From positions 1-9,622 of the forward strand of contig DAOVMN010000057.1 in NCBI GenBank assembly GCA_030630685.1: DNA of 9,622 nt. The letters are read 5' to 3'. The notes under the pieces are model-generated. The model was not told where the DNA came from. It saw only the letters and a program-made list of their open reading frames with translations, and did no database searches. The stretch comes from Thermoplasmata archaeon. Its GTDB lineage: Archaea; Thermoplasmatota; DAOVMN01. Made by a program: the position numbers and the translations under genes. This document shows, one piece after another, positions 1-5,342 of the stretch (positions within the stretch are counted from its first letter, which is position 1; the number at the start of each line of letters is the position of its first letter).

Positions 1-1
1 A

Positions 2-358
2 TACCTTTCCCGGCAGGAAAGATACGACAAACAGCTTGCAGAGAGACCTGGCCCGAGCAAGGAAGAGGTGGAGAAACTGACTATCCGGGAGAGGATGAAG
101 CTGCTCTACGATCACCGCCAGAACCAGTACCAGAAACTTGCCGATGCGGTGTATCACAGGAGAGGCTGGACGCCCAACGGAGTACCCACCCCGCAGAAGA
201 TGGGGAGCCTCGGATTCGGTGATGAAAAAGAGATGCTCGAAATGCTCCGGAATGCCATCGACGAGGACGAGAGGGCTGGCCTGAATGTCTGGGGCGGTAG
301 ATACAAGGAAGGAGAGGAACCGCCAAATAGAGAGCCGAACTACTGGGAGAAGTGGTGA
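2..358 (+). CDS. aor: Aldehyde:ferredoxin oxidoreductase (AOR family), C-terminal fragment
   Basis: The frame is open from base 2 to the TGA at 356-358 and gives about 118 residues, the tail of a family whose members are usually near 600 residues; the start lies outside the window. The stretch YHRRGWTPNGVPTPQKMGSLGF-like (from about base 158) matches the conserved C-terminal pattern of AOR proteins, in which a 'RGWdenGvPtpekL..LGL' segment closes domain 3. AOR enzymes are cytoplasmic tungsten-bispterin, [4Fe-4S] enzymes that oxidise aldehydes to acids with ferredoxin as acceptor. The metal and cluster ligands lie upstream, so the subfamily (AOR, FOR, GAPOR or a newer one) cannot be decided. 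The stop overlaps a GTG (355) of the following ThiF gene, indicating an operon with a ThiF/ThiS pair, as expected for a tungstopterin enzyme. The family call rests on this tail alone, supported by the neighbours. Confidence 0.85.
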   Translation, partial: YLSRQERYDKQLAERPGPSKEEVEKLTIRERMKLLYDHRQNQYQKLADAVYHRRGWTPNGVPTPQKMGSLGFGDEKEMLEMLRNAIDEDERAGLNVWGGRYKEGEEPPNREPNYWEKW

Positions 359-372
359 CCCGGGGAAAGATC

Positions 373-960
373 ATGGATGACCCTATAATTGCTCGGAGGT
401 TGAAAAAGGCCAGTGTCGGTATTGCCGGTGCCGGGGGGCTGGGTTCGAATGTGGCGATGGCCCTTGCCCGGGCTGGAATTGGGCATCTTGTCATTGTGGA
501 CTTCGATATCGTGGAGGAGAAAAATCTCAACCGTCAGCAGTACTTCCTCGACCAGGTCGGACAATACAAGGTAGAAGCCCTGAAACACAATATCGCGAGA
601 GCTGTTAGAGGATGCATGGTTGAAGCCATTAAATTGAAATTAGAGAAAGGGAAAATGACCGGGCCATTTGAGGGCGTGGATGTGGTGGTGGAGGCCCTTG
701 ATTCCGCAGAGGCAAAGGCCGGGCTCATCGAGGAGGTCCTGATGAATTTGCCTGGAAAACCAATAGTGGCGGCCTCGGGTGTGGCGGGATACGGGCATAG
801 CGAGCGTGTATTTTTCCGGCGTTCAGGCGACCTCTACCTTGTTCAGGATGAGGAGGCAAAATCCAGCGACGAGGATGTGCTTCTTGCTCCAAAGGTGGGA
901 TTGTTTGCCTATTACCAGGCAAACACCGTGCTCGAGCTGCTGCTGGGGGTGGAAAAATAA
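373..960 (+). CDS. thiF: ThiF family-2 / MoeB-like sulfur-carrier adenylyltransferase
   Basis: A short ThiF/HesA/MoeB-fold protein of 195 residues. It should adenylate the C-terminal Gly-Gly of a ThiS/MoaD-like carrier in the cytoplasm. Counting from ATG 373, the nucleotide-binding loop GAGGLGS is at 19-25, acidic residues of the VDFD strand at 43 and 45, the NLNRQQYF motif at 51-58, and the conserved Lys of 'GQYK' at 66. The C-terminal 'ASGVAGYG' and 'LLAPKVG' segments are typical of ThiF family 2 (the TIGR02354 type). It lacks the zinc-binding CxxC pairs of full-length MoeB/ThiF and has only one Cys. ATG 373 has GGGGA at 362-366 with good spacing. In-frame GTGs at 352 and 355 are alternatives; GTG 355 would give a 4-base overlap with the aor stop. 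The carrier gene follows at once. A role in tungsten-cofactor dithiolene synthesis is inferred from context; thiamine synthesis is the alternative. Confidence 0.85.
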   Translation: MDDPIIARRLKKASVGIAGAGGLGSNVAMALARAGIGHLVIVDFDIVEEKNLNRQQYFLDQVGQYKVEALKHNIARAVRGCMVEAIKLKLEKGKMTGPFEGVDVVVEALDSAEAKAGLIEEVLMNLPGKPIVAASGVAGYGHSERVFFRRSGDLYLVQDEEAKSSDEDVLLAPKVGLFAYYQANTVLELLLGVEK

Positions 961-968
961 CTATCGAG

Positions 969-1157
969 GTGAACGGAAGGGAGATCGAGTTCGTGGAGGG
1001 TGAGACCGTTACCAGGCTTCTGAAGAGGATGCGCTATGTGTTCCCGCTTGTGGTCGTGAAGATCGACGGCACAGTTATCCCAAGGGATAGGTTCAAGGAA
1101 ACCAGAATACCGGACAATGTGGAGGTCGAGGTAATGCATCTGACCAGCGGGGGTTGA
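969..1157 (+). CDS. ThiS/MoaD-like sulfur carrier protein
   Basis: A ubiquitin-fold carrier of about 62 residues ending in Ser-Gly-Gly, the C-terminus that is adenylated and thiocarboxylated in ThiS and MoaD. The N-terminal strand (VNGREIEFVEGETV) and the 'VVVKIDGTVIPRDRF' and 'DNVEVEVMHLTSGG' segments fit the family pattern, in which the last is normally '..IeIl..vaGG'. The GTG at 969 is the first conventional start, but it has only a weak GAG ahead of it and cuts into the first beta strand. Reading the same frame back to ATA 957 restores a full ITIEV strand and places GGGGG/GGTGG (944-952) just upstream, overlapping the ThiF stop (see findings). The immediate upstream ThiF gene is its likely activating enzyme. 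The pair probably serves the pterin cofactor of the AOR enzyme; a ThiS role in thiamine synthesis cannot be excluded. Confidence 0.85.
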   Translation: MNGREIEFVEGETVTRLLKRMRYVFPLVVVKIDGTVIPRDRFKETRIPDNVEVEVMHLTSGG

Positions 1158-1161
1158 TAGA

Positions 1162-1461
1162 ATGAGAAAAAAACCTAAAAAAAGAGATTCGACGACAATG
1201 TTGGTAACCAGCTACAAACGCGGCCAGTGGCAGCTCCTCCGGTCAACGGCTGATGACCCCGAGCACCTGGAGCGCACATGGAAAGAGTGGCGCACATTCG
1301 CTGATAAGATAATCAAGGACCTTGAGTCAGAGGGGGTCGTTGTGGTGGAAGTGCTGATCGATATAAACAAATTCAATGAGTGGTGTCGGGAGAACAACAA
1401 ACCACATATCAGTGCAAGCAGGTCGGAATACATAGGCAGGTTGTACCGCCGGGAGCAGTGA
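1162..1461 (+). CDS. Uncharacterised 99-residue protein in the tungsten-enzyme operon
   Basis: I do not recognise this family with confidence. The gene begins 4 bases after the carrier stop, so it is almost certainly cotranscribed with aor, thiF and the carrier gene. ATG 1162 is chosen because the gap is so small and GGGGG sits at 1149-1153; an in-frame ATG at 1198 would remove a Lys/Arg-rich head (RKKPKKRDSTT). The rest is soluble, with no membrane segment or signal peptide, and contains a Trp-rich stretch (WQLLRS..., WKEWRTFADKI), a Val-rich strand (GVVVVEVLID) and a C-terminal 'FNEWCRENNKPHISASRSEYI' region with the single Cys. The alternating helix-strand pattern suggests a small alpha/beta fold. 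A role linked to the AOR enzyme or its cofactor is inferred only from position. Confidence 0.8.
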   Translation: MRKKPKKRDSTTMLVTSYKRGQWQLLRSTADDPEHLERTWKEWRTFADKIIKDLESEGVVVVEVLIDINKFNEWCRENNKPHISASRSEYIGRLYRREQ

Positions 1462-1738
1462 GGTTGTCCGGGATTGAACTTTCAGGGACAGTTGCCAACT
1501 CGCCTATCGGATACTTTACCCGTAAGCACAACTGTGCACTTTCCGAGTGCTTGAAACTCCATGCTCTCGCCTTGCCCATCTCGTCCCGGTCCCGAACATG
1601 CCGCCCCGTATCTTGCCGTATCCGCAGTCGTGCCGTGCTTTTGTTTCCGGTTGGCATTTTTCCGGCATGGTTACAGTTGGAGTGGGGAGAATCTCGTTTG
1701 TTGGTCGGGGTGGGAAGGGAATGGCCGAGCCGTCAATA

Positions 1739-1746
1739 TTATATAT
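1739..1746 (+). promoter_or_regulatory. Archaeal TATA box for the Cys-rich HEAT gene
   Basis: TTATATAT stands out in a GC-rich stretch. Archaeal spacing (about 25 bases from box centre) puts the transcription start near 1768, giving a leader of about 30 bases that contains the ribosome binding site. The gene is thus probably transcribed separately from the aor operon. Confidence 0.55.
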
Positions 1747-1785
1747 CCAACTGGAGTTCATGCCAAAGAATGCTCAAAACCAGAA

Positions 1786-1791
1786 AGGAGG
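1786..1791 (+). promoter_or_regulatory. Strong ribosome binding site that fixes the start at 1799
   Basis: AGGAGG lies 7 bases before ATG 1799. The same frame is open back to a GTG at 1547, but that extension has no such site, crosses the TATA box and gives an implausible protein, so the start at 1799 is preferred. Confidence 0.85.
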
Positions 1792-1798
1792 ATACACC

Positions 1799-2620
1799 AT
1801 GAAAGACCCTGATGAACAAGATGAAGAGCAAGATGAACAACCGGGACAACTGGAACGGACCTGCATCAACTGCAACTATTTCTTCCCGGACCTCCGGAAC
1901 CTGCCCACGGAATTCGGCATCTGCCTGAACGACGAGGCCTTCGAGCCGTTCATCGAGGAAATGCTCGATAACGAGAATCTCGAGTGCTGCGGGGACCTGA
2001 TCGATCGCAAAAGGTTTGACGGGAACTGTGAGGCATGCGAGGATTACGAGGAGTGTGAGACAGTCGACCTGAAAGAAGACTTCGGACAGGAGTTCGCAGA
2101 GGAGATCGAAAGATTGCGTGATGAAGGAATGCTCACAAAGGAAACATTCCAGGAGGCTTTGCTGAGAAGGGAGCTTCGGTCCAGAACAGTGGAGGATCAT
2201 GCTGAAGAATTGCAGGACACGGATCCGCAGGAACGTCTCAATGCGGTCTCATCACTTGCAGCACTGACCACATTCGGGAACGAGGACGCCTCCAGGCTGC
2301 TGTTCGGTTATTTCAGGGAACTCCCGCCGCCGCTGACCCTAAATGAGGTTCATTTCAAGATGGAGGTCTTCAGGCACCTGTCCAATGTGGAAGAACCCGG
2401 CATCCTGGTACCCGTCCTGGTGGATGAACTGTACAATACCCCCTCGAACAATACCACCAAACAATGGCTCTCTGAGATCTTCCGCTTTTTCGAACGCTGT
2501 CCCGTGGAATCGATACGGGAGCCCCTGAAAAAAATGCTCGGGGACAGGAGGTTCTCATACAGGAGAAAGCAGAGAATGAAGGAGATCCTACGGAGAAAGA
2601 CATCGAATGAACTGTATTGA
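1799..2620 (+). CDS. Cys-rich N-terminal domain plus HEAT-like repeat protein
   Basis: A soluble acidic protein of 273 residues. After a Glu/Asp/Gln-rich head (1-20) comes a Cys-rich domain with Cys at 22, 25, 42, 63, 64, 77, 80 and 86, including two CxxC pairs (CINC and CEAC) and a CC. Eight Cys in about 65 residues suggests bound zinc or an Fe-S cluster; which one cannot be told. Residues from about 90 to 273 are helical. The second half (around 'DPQERLNAVSSLAAL' and 'LSNVEEPGILVPVLVDEL') resembles HEAT or armadillo-type repeats, usually protein-interaction surfaces. I recall similar proteins annotated as HEAT-repeat proteins near AOR genes in anaerobes, but that is memory and not checked. 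It follows the aor operon on the same strand with its own promoter. Function is unknown; a chaperone or electron-transfer partner for the tungsten enzyme is one possibility. Confidence 0.8.
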   Translation: MKDPDEQDEEQDEQPGQLERTCINCNYFFPDLRNLPTEFGICLNDEAFEPFIEEMLDNENLECCGDLIDRKRFDGNCEACEDYEECETVDLKEDFGQEFAEEIERLRDEGMLTKETFQEALLRRELRSRTVEDHAEELQDTDPQERLNAVSSLAALTTFGNEDASRLLFGYFRELPPPLTLNEVHFKMEVFRHLSNVEEPGILVPVLVDELYNTPSNNTTKQWLSEIFRFFERCPVESIREPLKKMLGDRRFSYRRKQRMKEILRRKTSNELY

Positions 2621-2758
2621 ACACTGTTCCGACAGCCGAATTATGTGGGGTACCGGGGCAGGGCATTCCAGTTGTATTACTCTCAGCAGATGTTTTGCGT
2701 TGGGATGCTCGAGATCACGAACAAAGGGATGAGCATGAAAAGATATGTGGAAAATAAA

Positions 2759-2764
2759 AGGAGG
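2759..2764 (+). promoter_or_regulatory. Ribosome binding site favouring a TTG start at 2769
   Basis: AGGAGG lies 4 bases before TTG 2769. The in-frame ATG at 2745 lies upstream of this site and would translate through it, so the TTG is the more likely start despite the short spacing. Confidence 0.6.
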
Positions 2765-2768
2765 TATT

Positions 2769-3455
2769 TTGATCTCGAAAACAGTAAATGATCAGGAGTC
2801 TGGCCCACCCGGGCTTCCCTTACGCAGTTTCTCGTTCTATGGTTCATTGATCATCGATGCCTGTATTCTTGTTCTCCTGGGGTACAGTGTTCTTGTAAGG
2901 AATTTCCGCGGGAGCCTGATTTCCGTCGGGAGTCTCGTGGTTGTGCTGCTCCCTATCCTCCTATCCTCTCGTTTAGAGATCAGGCTGCCGACGGGATTCG
3001 AATTCCTCTGGAGCACTGCCCTCCTAACACATCAGGTTGGGGTCGTACTGAGCGTGTATGGAAAGATCGCACAATGGGACATGGTGACCCATTTTTACAC
3101 CTTCGCAATCCTATCGTACATGTATTTCTGCTTCTCCCGTCTCCTGGATCGACTTATGCCGCCCCATACATATCATGCATTGTTCATCATCATCCTCACG
3201 ATATTGGCCACTGTCACCTTTGGTGTGATCTGGGAGTTCCTGGAATTCACCCAAGACCAGCTTTTCGATACGAATACCCAGCCCTCGGTGGTAGATACAA
3301 TGCAGGACCTCATTCTCGACATCCTGGGCGGATTGACCATGGCAATCATTTTGATTAAAGGAACGAAAGATGATACGAATCCCCTGACCGAAGGTACAGA
3401 ACATGATCTTATGGAGTTTTTCACCAGGAAAGGTATCATCGACAAATCCGCTTAG
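2769..3455 (+). CDS. Integral membrane protein resembling DUF2238/YjdF
   Basis: A protein of 228 residues from TTG 2769 (236 from ATG 2745) with about six predicted membrane helices, at roughly residues 25-45, 49-68, 78-98, 107-122, 135-158 and 180-196. The pattern 'QWDMVTHFYTF', then 'VIWEFLEFTQDQLFDT', then 'VDTMQDLILDILGGL' matches the conserved His, Trp-Glu and Asp-x2-x-Asp-x2-Gly signature of the YjdF/DUF2238 family of uncharacterised membrane proteins (from memory). The conserved His, Glu and Asp residues lie at membrane edges and could bind a metal or form an active site, but no activity is known to me. The C-terminal 30 residues are charged and probably cytoplasmic. No close operon partner: 148 bases separate it from the HEAT gene, and a stem-loop begins right after the stop. 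Confidence 0.75.
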   Translation: MISKTVNDQESGPPGLPLRSFSFYGSLIIDACILVLLGYSVLVRNFRGSLISVGSLVVVLLPILLSSRLEIRLPTGFEFLWSTALLTHQVGVVLSVYGKIAQWDMVTHFYTFAILSYMYFCFSRLLDRLMPPHTYHALFIIILTILATVTFGVIWEFLEFTQDQLFDTNTQPSVVDTMQDLILDILGGLTMAIILIKGTKDDTNPLTEGTEHDLMEFFTRKGIIDKSA

Positions 3456-3481
3456 ACAAATCTTGCTGGTATTAGATTTGT
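3456..3481 (+). terminator. Perfect 8-bp stem-loop directly after the membrane-protein stop
   Basis: ACAAATCT (3456-3463) and AGATTTGT (3474-3481) are exact inverted complements with a 10-base loop, starting at the first base after TAG 3453-3455. There is no long T run, so it may be a 3'-end processing or stability hairpin and not a strict terminator. Confidence 0.5.
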
Positions 3482-3640
3482 GATTTGAAGAATACGGAAA
3501 GCGATAACGGTATTCGATTGAGGCCCGGGGATGCGATCCATCTGGCGGTCTGCATGAATTCGGGGATATTTACGATCGTTCCCGATGATTCGGGTTTTGA
3601 TAGAATTCCAGAATTGAAAACCGAAAATTGGTTGAGATAA
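3476..3640 (+). pseudogene. Remnant of a VapC-type PIN toxin (C-terminal part)
   Basis: The frame ending at TAA 3638-3640 is open only back to a TAG at 3473, with no plausible start. From about 3518 it reads LRPGDAIHLAVCMNSGIF and on to TIVPDDSGFDRIPEL. This aligns without gaps to the C-terminus of the intact VapC downstream (LKPRDAIHLAVC..., ISDDSDFNDIEEI), with about two thirds of residues identical over 33. The Asp of the 'DAIHLA' motif is kept, but the second Asp of the DDSDF motif has become Gly. The N-terminal half with the first catalytic Asp and Glu is missing; what precedes 3512 does not match. This is an old, decayed copy of a vapC gene. The rest of this 312-base gap holds only the hairpin before it and the abrB promoter after it. 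Confidence 0.8.
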
Positions 3641-3729
3641 CGCACACAGTGAATTGGTGGACCCGGGTACCCTCCATCACCCGCTATCCAAAAGTCCCCC
3701 CAAAAGGGGCTGCCCCGGGCAGAAAGTCA

Positions 3730-3737
3730 TATATAAG
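3730..3737 (+). promoter_or_regulatory. TATA box for the abrB-vapC operon
   Basis: TATATAAG lies about 35 bases before ATG 3768, which predicts a transcript start near 3758 and a leader of only about 10 bases. No good Shine-Dalgarno site is present, so abrB is likely translated from an almost leaderless mRNA. AbrB-family antitoxins normally repress their own promoter. Confidence 0.65.
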
Positions 3738-3767
3738 AGTGTGATTTATTCATACCTAGTGATATGA

Positions 3768-4013
3768 ATGATCGTGCTTAAAGCCAAGGTAGGCTCACGA
3801 GGCCAGGTTGTGATCCCCAAGCCCATCAGGGATATGTTTCATATACATCCGAATGAAAATGTCACGTTCCGGGTGGAGCAAAATGAGATTCTCCTCCGGA
3901 AAGAGAAAGCTGATGAGATACTGAATAGAATCTTCACATTGTACGAAAAGAAAAAACCAGCACCGGATAATATCGATTGGGGTGAATTGTATTATTCTCA
4001 ATTCGAGGATTAG
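3768..4013 (+). CDS. AbrB/MazE-type (SpoVT) antitoxin of a VapBC pair
   Basis: A protein of 81 residues. Residues 3-46 form a SpoVT/AbrB swapped-hairpin DNA-binding domain, seen in 'KVGSRGQVVIPKPIRDMFHI' with the usual 'GQvviPk.iR..l.i..G..v' pattern and 'VTFRVEQNEILLRK'. The C-terminal tail (about 50-81, ending in 'DWGELYYSQFED') is the part expected to occupy the toxin groove, as in other AbrB-type VapB proteins. It is followed after 24 bases by a vapC gene, so the pair makes a type II toxin-antitoxin module. ATG 3768 is chosen because the domain starts there; the ATG 4 bases earlier is out of frame. It should repress its own operon and neutralise the PIN ribonuclease. Confidence 0.9.
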   Translation: MIVLKAKVGSRGQVVIPKPIRDMFHIHPNENVTFRVEQNEILLRKEKADEILNRIFTLYEKKKPAPDNIDWGELYYSQFED

Positions 4014-4037
4014 TTTAATAACGAAAATGCGGGTGTG

Positions 4038-4451
4038 ATGAATGTGAAGTATTTGGATAGCAATGTATTTCTCCAATCTGCCCTTTATATAGGGGTGAAA
4101 ACAGATCGGGCAAAAGCCATTCTTGAATCCATCGCCAAGGATGAAAGTTCCGCCGCGACTTCATCCCTCGCGATGGATGAGATTGTATGGGTCGCAATGA
4201 AGGAGATGGGAGATAGGAAAAAAGCCCTGATCCTCTGTAAATCAATTCTTGAGATACCGAATTTAAAAATCTTGGATGTGACCGGTGGGGATATCCTGAA
4301 AGCTCTCTGGTTCATGGAAAAATATTCGAAACTGAAACCACGGGATGCGATTCACTTGGCTGTTTGCTTCAATGCTGGAATATTTACAATTATTTCAGAT
4401 GATTCGGATTTCAATGATATTGAAGAGATAACGAGAGAGAGTTTGGAATAA
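4038..4451 (+). CDS. vapC: VapC-type PIN-domain ribonuclease toxin
   Basis: A protein of 137 residues with the complete acidic set of a PIN domain: Asp7 in 'KYLDSNVFL', Glu48 in 'LAMDEIVW', Asp103 in 'KPRDAIHLA', and Asp121/Asp122/Asp124 in 'ISDDSDFND'. These residues bind Mg/Mn ions and cut RNA, often tRNA or rRNA in known VapC toxins. Length is normal for the family. ATG 4038 is preferred over GTG 4035; GGG at 4031-4033 is a possible weak ribosome site. It is cotranscribed with the AbrB-type antitoxin. Nothing looks broken, so the toxin should be active. The substrate cannot be predicted. A decayed relative lies about 500 bases upstream, so this locus has hosted at least two VapC genes. Confidence 0.9.
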   Translation: MNVKYLDSNVFLQSALYIGVKTDRAKAILESIAKDESSAATSSLAMDEIVWVAMKEMGDRKKALILCKSILEIPNLKILDVTGGDILKALWFMEKYSKLKPRDAIHLAVCFNAGIFTIISDDSDFNDIEEITRESLE

Positions 4452-4482
4452 AAATGAAAACTAATTTTTGGAAGTGAGACAA

Positions 4483-4665
4483 ATGGAACGAATTGATGAT
4501 GAAATTCGGGAAAGATTCAAGCAAGCTTCCCACGACGGAAGGATCACCTGCGCCCAAGCTCTTGACCTGGCGAAGGAGCTTGGGATACCCACGAAATCCG
4601 TTGCCCACATGCTCACCGAGATGGACCTCAAGATAATCAACTGCCAGCTTGGCTGCTTCCCGTAA
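4483..4665 (+). CDS. Small helix-turn-helix-like protein with C-terminal CQLGCF motif
   Basis: A protein of 60 residues. ATG 4483 is chosen because GGAAGTGAG precedes it; the frame opens slightly earlier at a TTG (4468) without a site. After a charged first helix, residues 21-53 (TCAQALDLAKELGIPTKSVAHMLTEMDLKI) have the two-helix layout of a small winged or tri-helical DNA-binding domain. It ends with Cys-Gln-Leu-Gly-Cys-Phe, which with the Cys in 'ITCAQ' could bind a metal or sense redox state. I recall short proteins of this type ending in 'CQLGCF' close to molybdenum-cofactor genes, but I cannot name the family. A degenerate start of mobB lies just 15 bases after its stop, which supports an ancestral link with mobB. 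Function is unknown. Confidence 0.75.
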   Translation: MERIDDEIRERFKQASHDGRITCAQALDLAKELGIPTKSVAHMLTEMDLKIINCQLGCFP

Positions 4666-4680
4666 GAAGATAATAAAAGG

Positions 4681-4728
4681 ATAATAGTCTCGCTCATCTG
4701 CCTGAAGAAGGCTGGCCGGAAGGGGTAA
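4681..4728 (+). pseudogene. Degenerate 5' fragment of a mobB gene
   Basis: ATA ATA GTC TCG CTC ATC TGC CTG AAG AAG reads IIVSLICLKK and then AGRKG before a TAA at 4726-4728. The intact mobB at 5554 begins MIIVSLIGLKKCGKTT, with nearly identical bases over the same codons. The fragment has lost the start Met, the second Gly and the Lys-Thr of the P-loop, and it stops after about 15 codons, so it cannot work. It lies right behind the small HTH gene, where an operon partner would be expected. Confidence 0.7.
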
Positions 4729-4741
4729 TCTTACTGAATGA

Positions 4742-4969
4742 TCATGCCGTTGATTCGGATAACTTCGTGGTGGTCGAGATAACTGCCCTTCTCTGCTCTG
4801 TGACATATCTCGCAACATTCTGTAAAAAAGTCGATGTGTTTGTATCAAAGTACTGCTCACCACAGCGTTCACAGACCTCGGCTAAAACATCCTTGATAAT
4901 GACACCTTCGATATTTACATCTACAAGCCTTTTTTGCAGATTTCCACGGCACATATAACATCTTTTCAT
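4742..4969 (-). CDS. YgiT-type zinc-finger antitoxin
   Basis: A protein of 75 residues on the minus strand, with an AGGAGG ribosome site just before its ATG (4969-4967). Cys4-x2-Cys7 and Cys33-x2-Cys36 followed by Gly-Glu ('CERCGEQYFD') form the zinc-binding fold of the YgiT/MqsA N-terminal family. The usual 'V.G.iikgVpaevC..CGE.y' pattern is seen as 'IEGVIIKDVLAEVCERCGE'. The C-terminal helix (about 42-60) lacks a clear separate HTH domain, so this is the short form commonly paired with DUF4258 or HigB-like toxins. It begins 1 base after the stop of the broken DUF4258 gene upstream, so the two form one operon. With the toxin apparently disrupted, the antitoxin would be an orphan. Confidence 0.85.
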   Translation of the reverse strand: MKRCYMCRGNLQKRLVDVNIEGVIIKDVLAEVCERCGEQYFDTNTSTFLQNVARYVTEQRRAVISTTTKLSESTA

Positions 4970-4970
4970 A

Positions 4971-5283
4971 TTATCGCCTCCTGTCCCTGTAATTGTCCAT
5001 CCATTTATCTATTTCTGGAAAATAAACTGATATTATGACGAGAGCATCTTCATAAGGCGCACATACAACATGCAAGGTGCAAGGGTGTGTGATCGAGCCA
5101 GCAAAGAATCAAGCAGCTCTCTCCCCTTGGATCATCGGGATAATTCTCTACGATTTCAAACCCTTTTTTCAGGGATCCCTCAACATCCATTGCAGTTATT
5201 CCCTCTTGGTACTCCTTTTCCACTGCATGGAGGGTATGAAGCATGTTGCTTAAACGTTCTTGTACTCTGCTTTTGATTTTCAT
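4971..5283 (-). pseudogene. DUF4258 toxin-like gene broken by a frameshift
   Basis: The first frame starts at ATG 5283-5281 and carries 'HAVEKEYQEGITAMDV' and 'GFEIVENYPDDPRGESCLIL', ending the match at 'TPLHLA'. This is the conserved pattern of DUF4258 proteins ('H..er..eRgI...v......ii..YPdD..g.scLllg....plHvv'). That frame then stops at about 5052-5050. The missing C-terminus, 'CAPYEDALVIISVYFPEIDKW', continues in another frame to TAA 4973-4971. The join falls at a 7-bp near-tandem duplication (5061-5074); removing one copy restores a 'LHLVCAPYEDALVII' line typical of the family. Members are small RelE/BrnT-like toxin candidates and are often paired with YgiT-type antitoxins, as here. It is most likely inactive; a sequencing error or programmed frameshift are less likely explanations. 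Confidence 0.8.
5061..5074. repeat. 7-bp near-tandem duplication causing the DUF4258 frameshift
   Basis: ACATACA (5061-5067) is followed directly by ACATGCA (5068-5074), differing in one base. Seven extra bases shift the frame by one exactly where the two halves of the DUF4258 match change frame. This fits replication slippage. Confidence 0.65.
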
Positions 5284-5333
5284 GATAGCTTACCTGTTAT
5301 AATTTCCATGGCCACTCCTATGTTCCAATTCAC

Positions 5334-5342
5334 TATATATTT
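5334..5342 (-). promoter_or_regulatory. TATA box for the minus-strand DUF4258-YgiT operon
   Basis: On the minus strand the sequence reads AAATATATA, about 50 bases before ATG 5283. The predicted transcript start is near 5312, leaving a leader of about 29 bases. A weak AGG lies near 5297. The module therefore carries its own promoter and is transcribed against its neighbours. Confidence 0.55.

Larger units (their letters stand above)
1462..1798 (+). other. Intergenic region of 337 bases
   Basis: No convincing coding frame exists here on either strand; the frames that stay open give low-complexity Pro/Arg/Ser-rich translations without recognisable motifs. It contains an imperfect stem (AAGCAC at 1524-1529 with GTGCTT at 1547-1552), the TATA box of the next gene and its ribosome binding site. 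I see no tRNA, C/D-box pair or other RNA signature in the first 270 bases. Confidence 0.6.

Noticed and set aside
81..530. 149-residue minus-strand frame
   Set aside because: It lies antisense to the aor tail and thiF, both well supported; its translation is Ser/Pro/Arg-rich and without motifs.
1547..1798. N-terminal extension of the Cys-rich HEAT protein from GTG 1547
   Set aside because: The strong AGGAGG at 1786-1791 points to ATG 1799, and the extension crosses a TATA box and has no family-like sequence.
3696..3709. CCCC-AAAA-GGGG hairpin upstream of abrB as a terminator
   Set aside because: Only 4 bp of stem with no T run; easily chance in a C-rich stretch.
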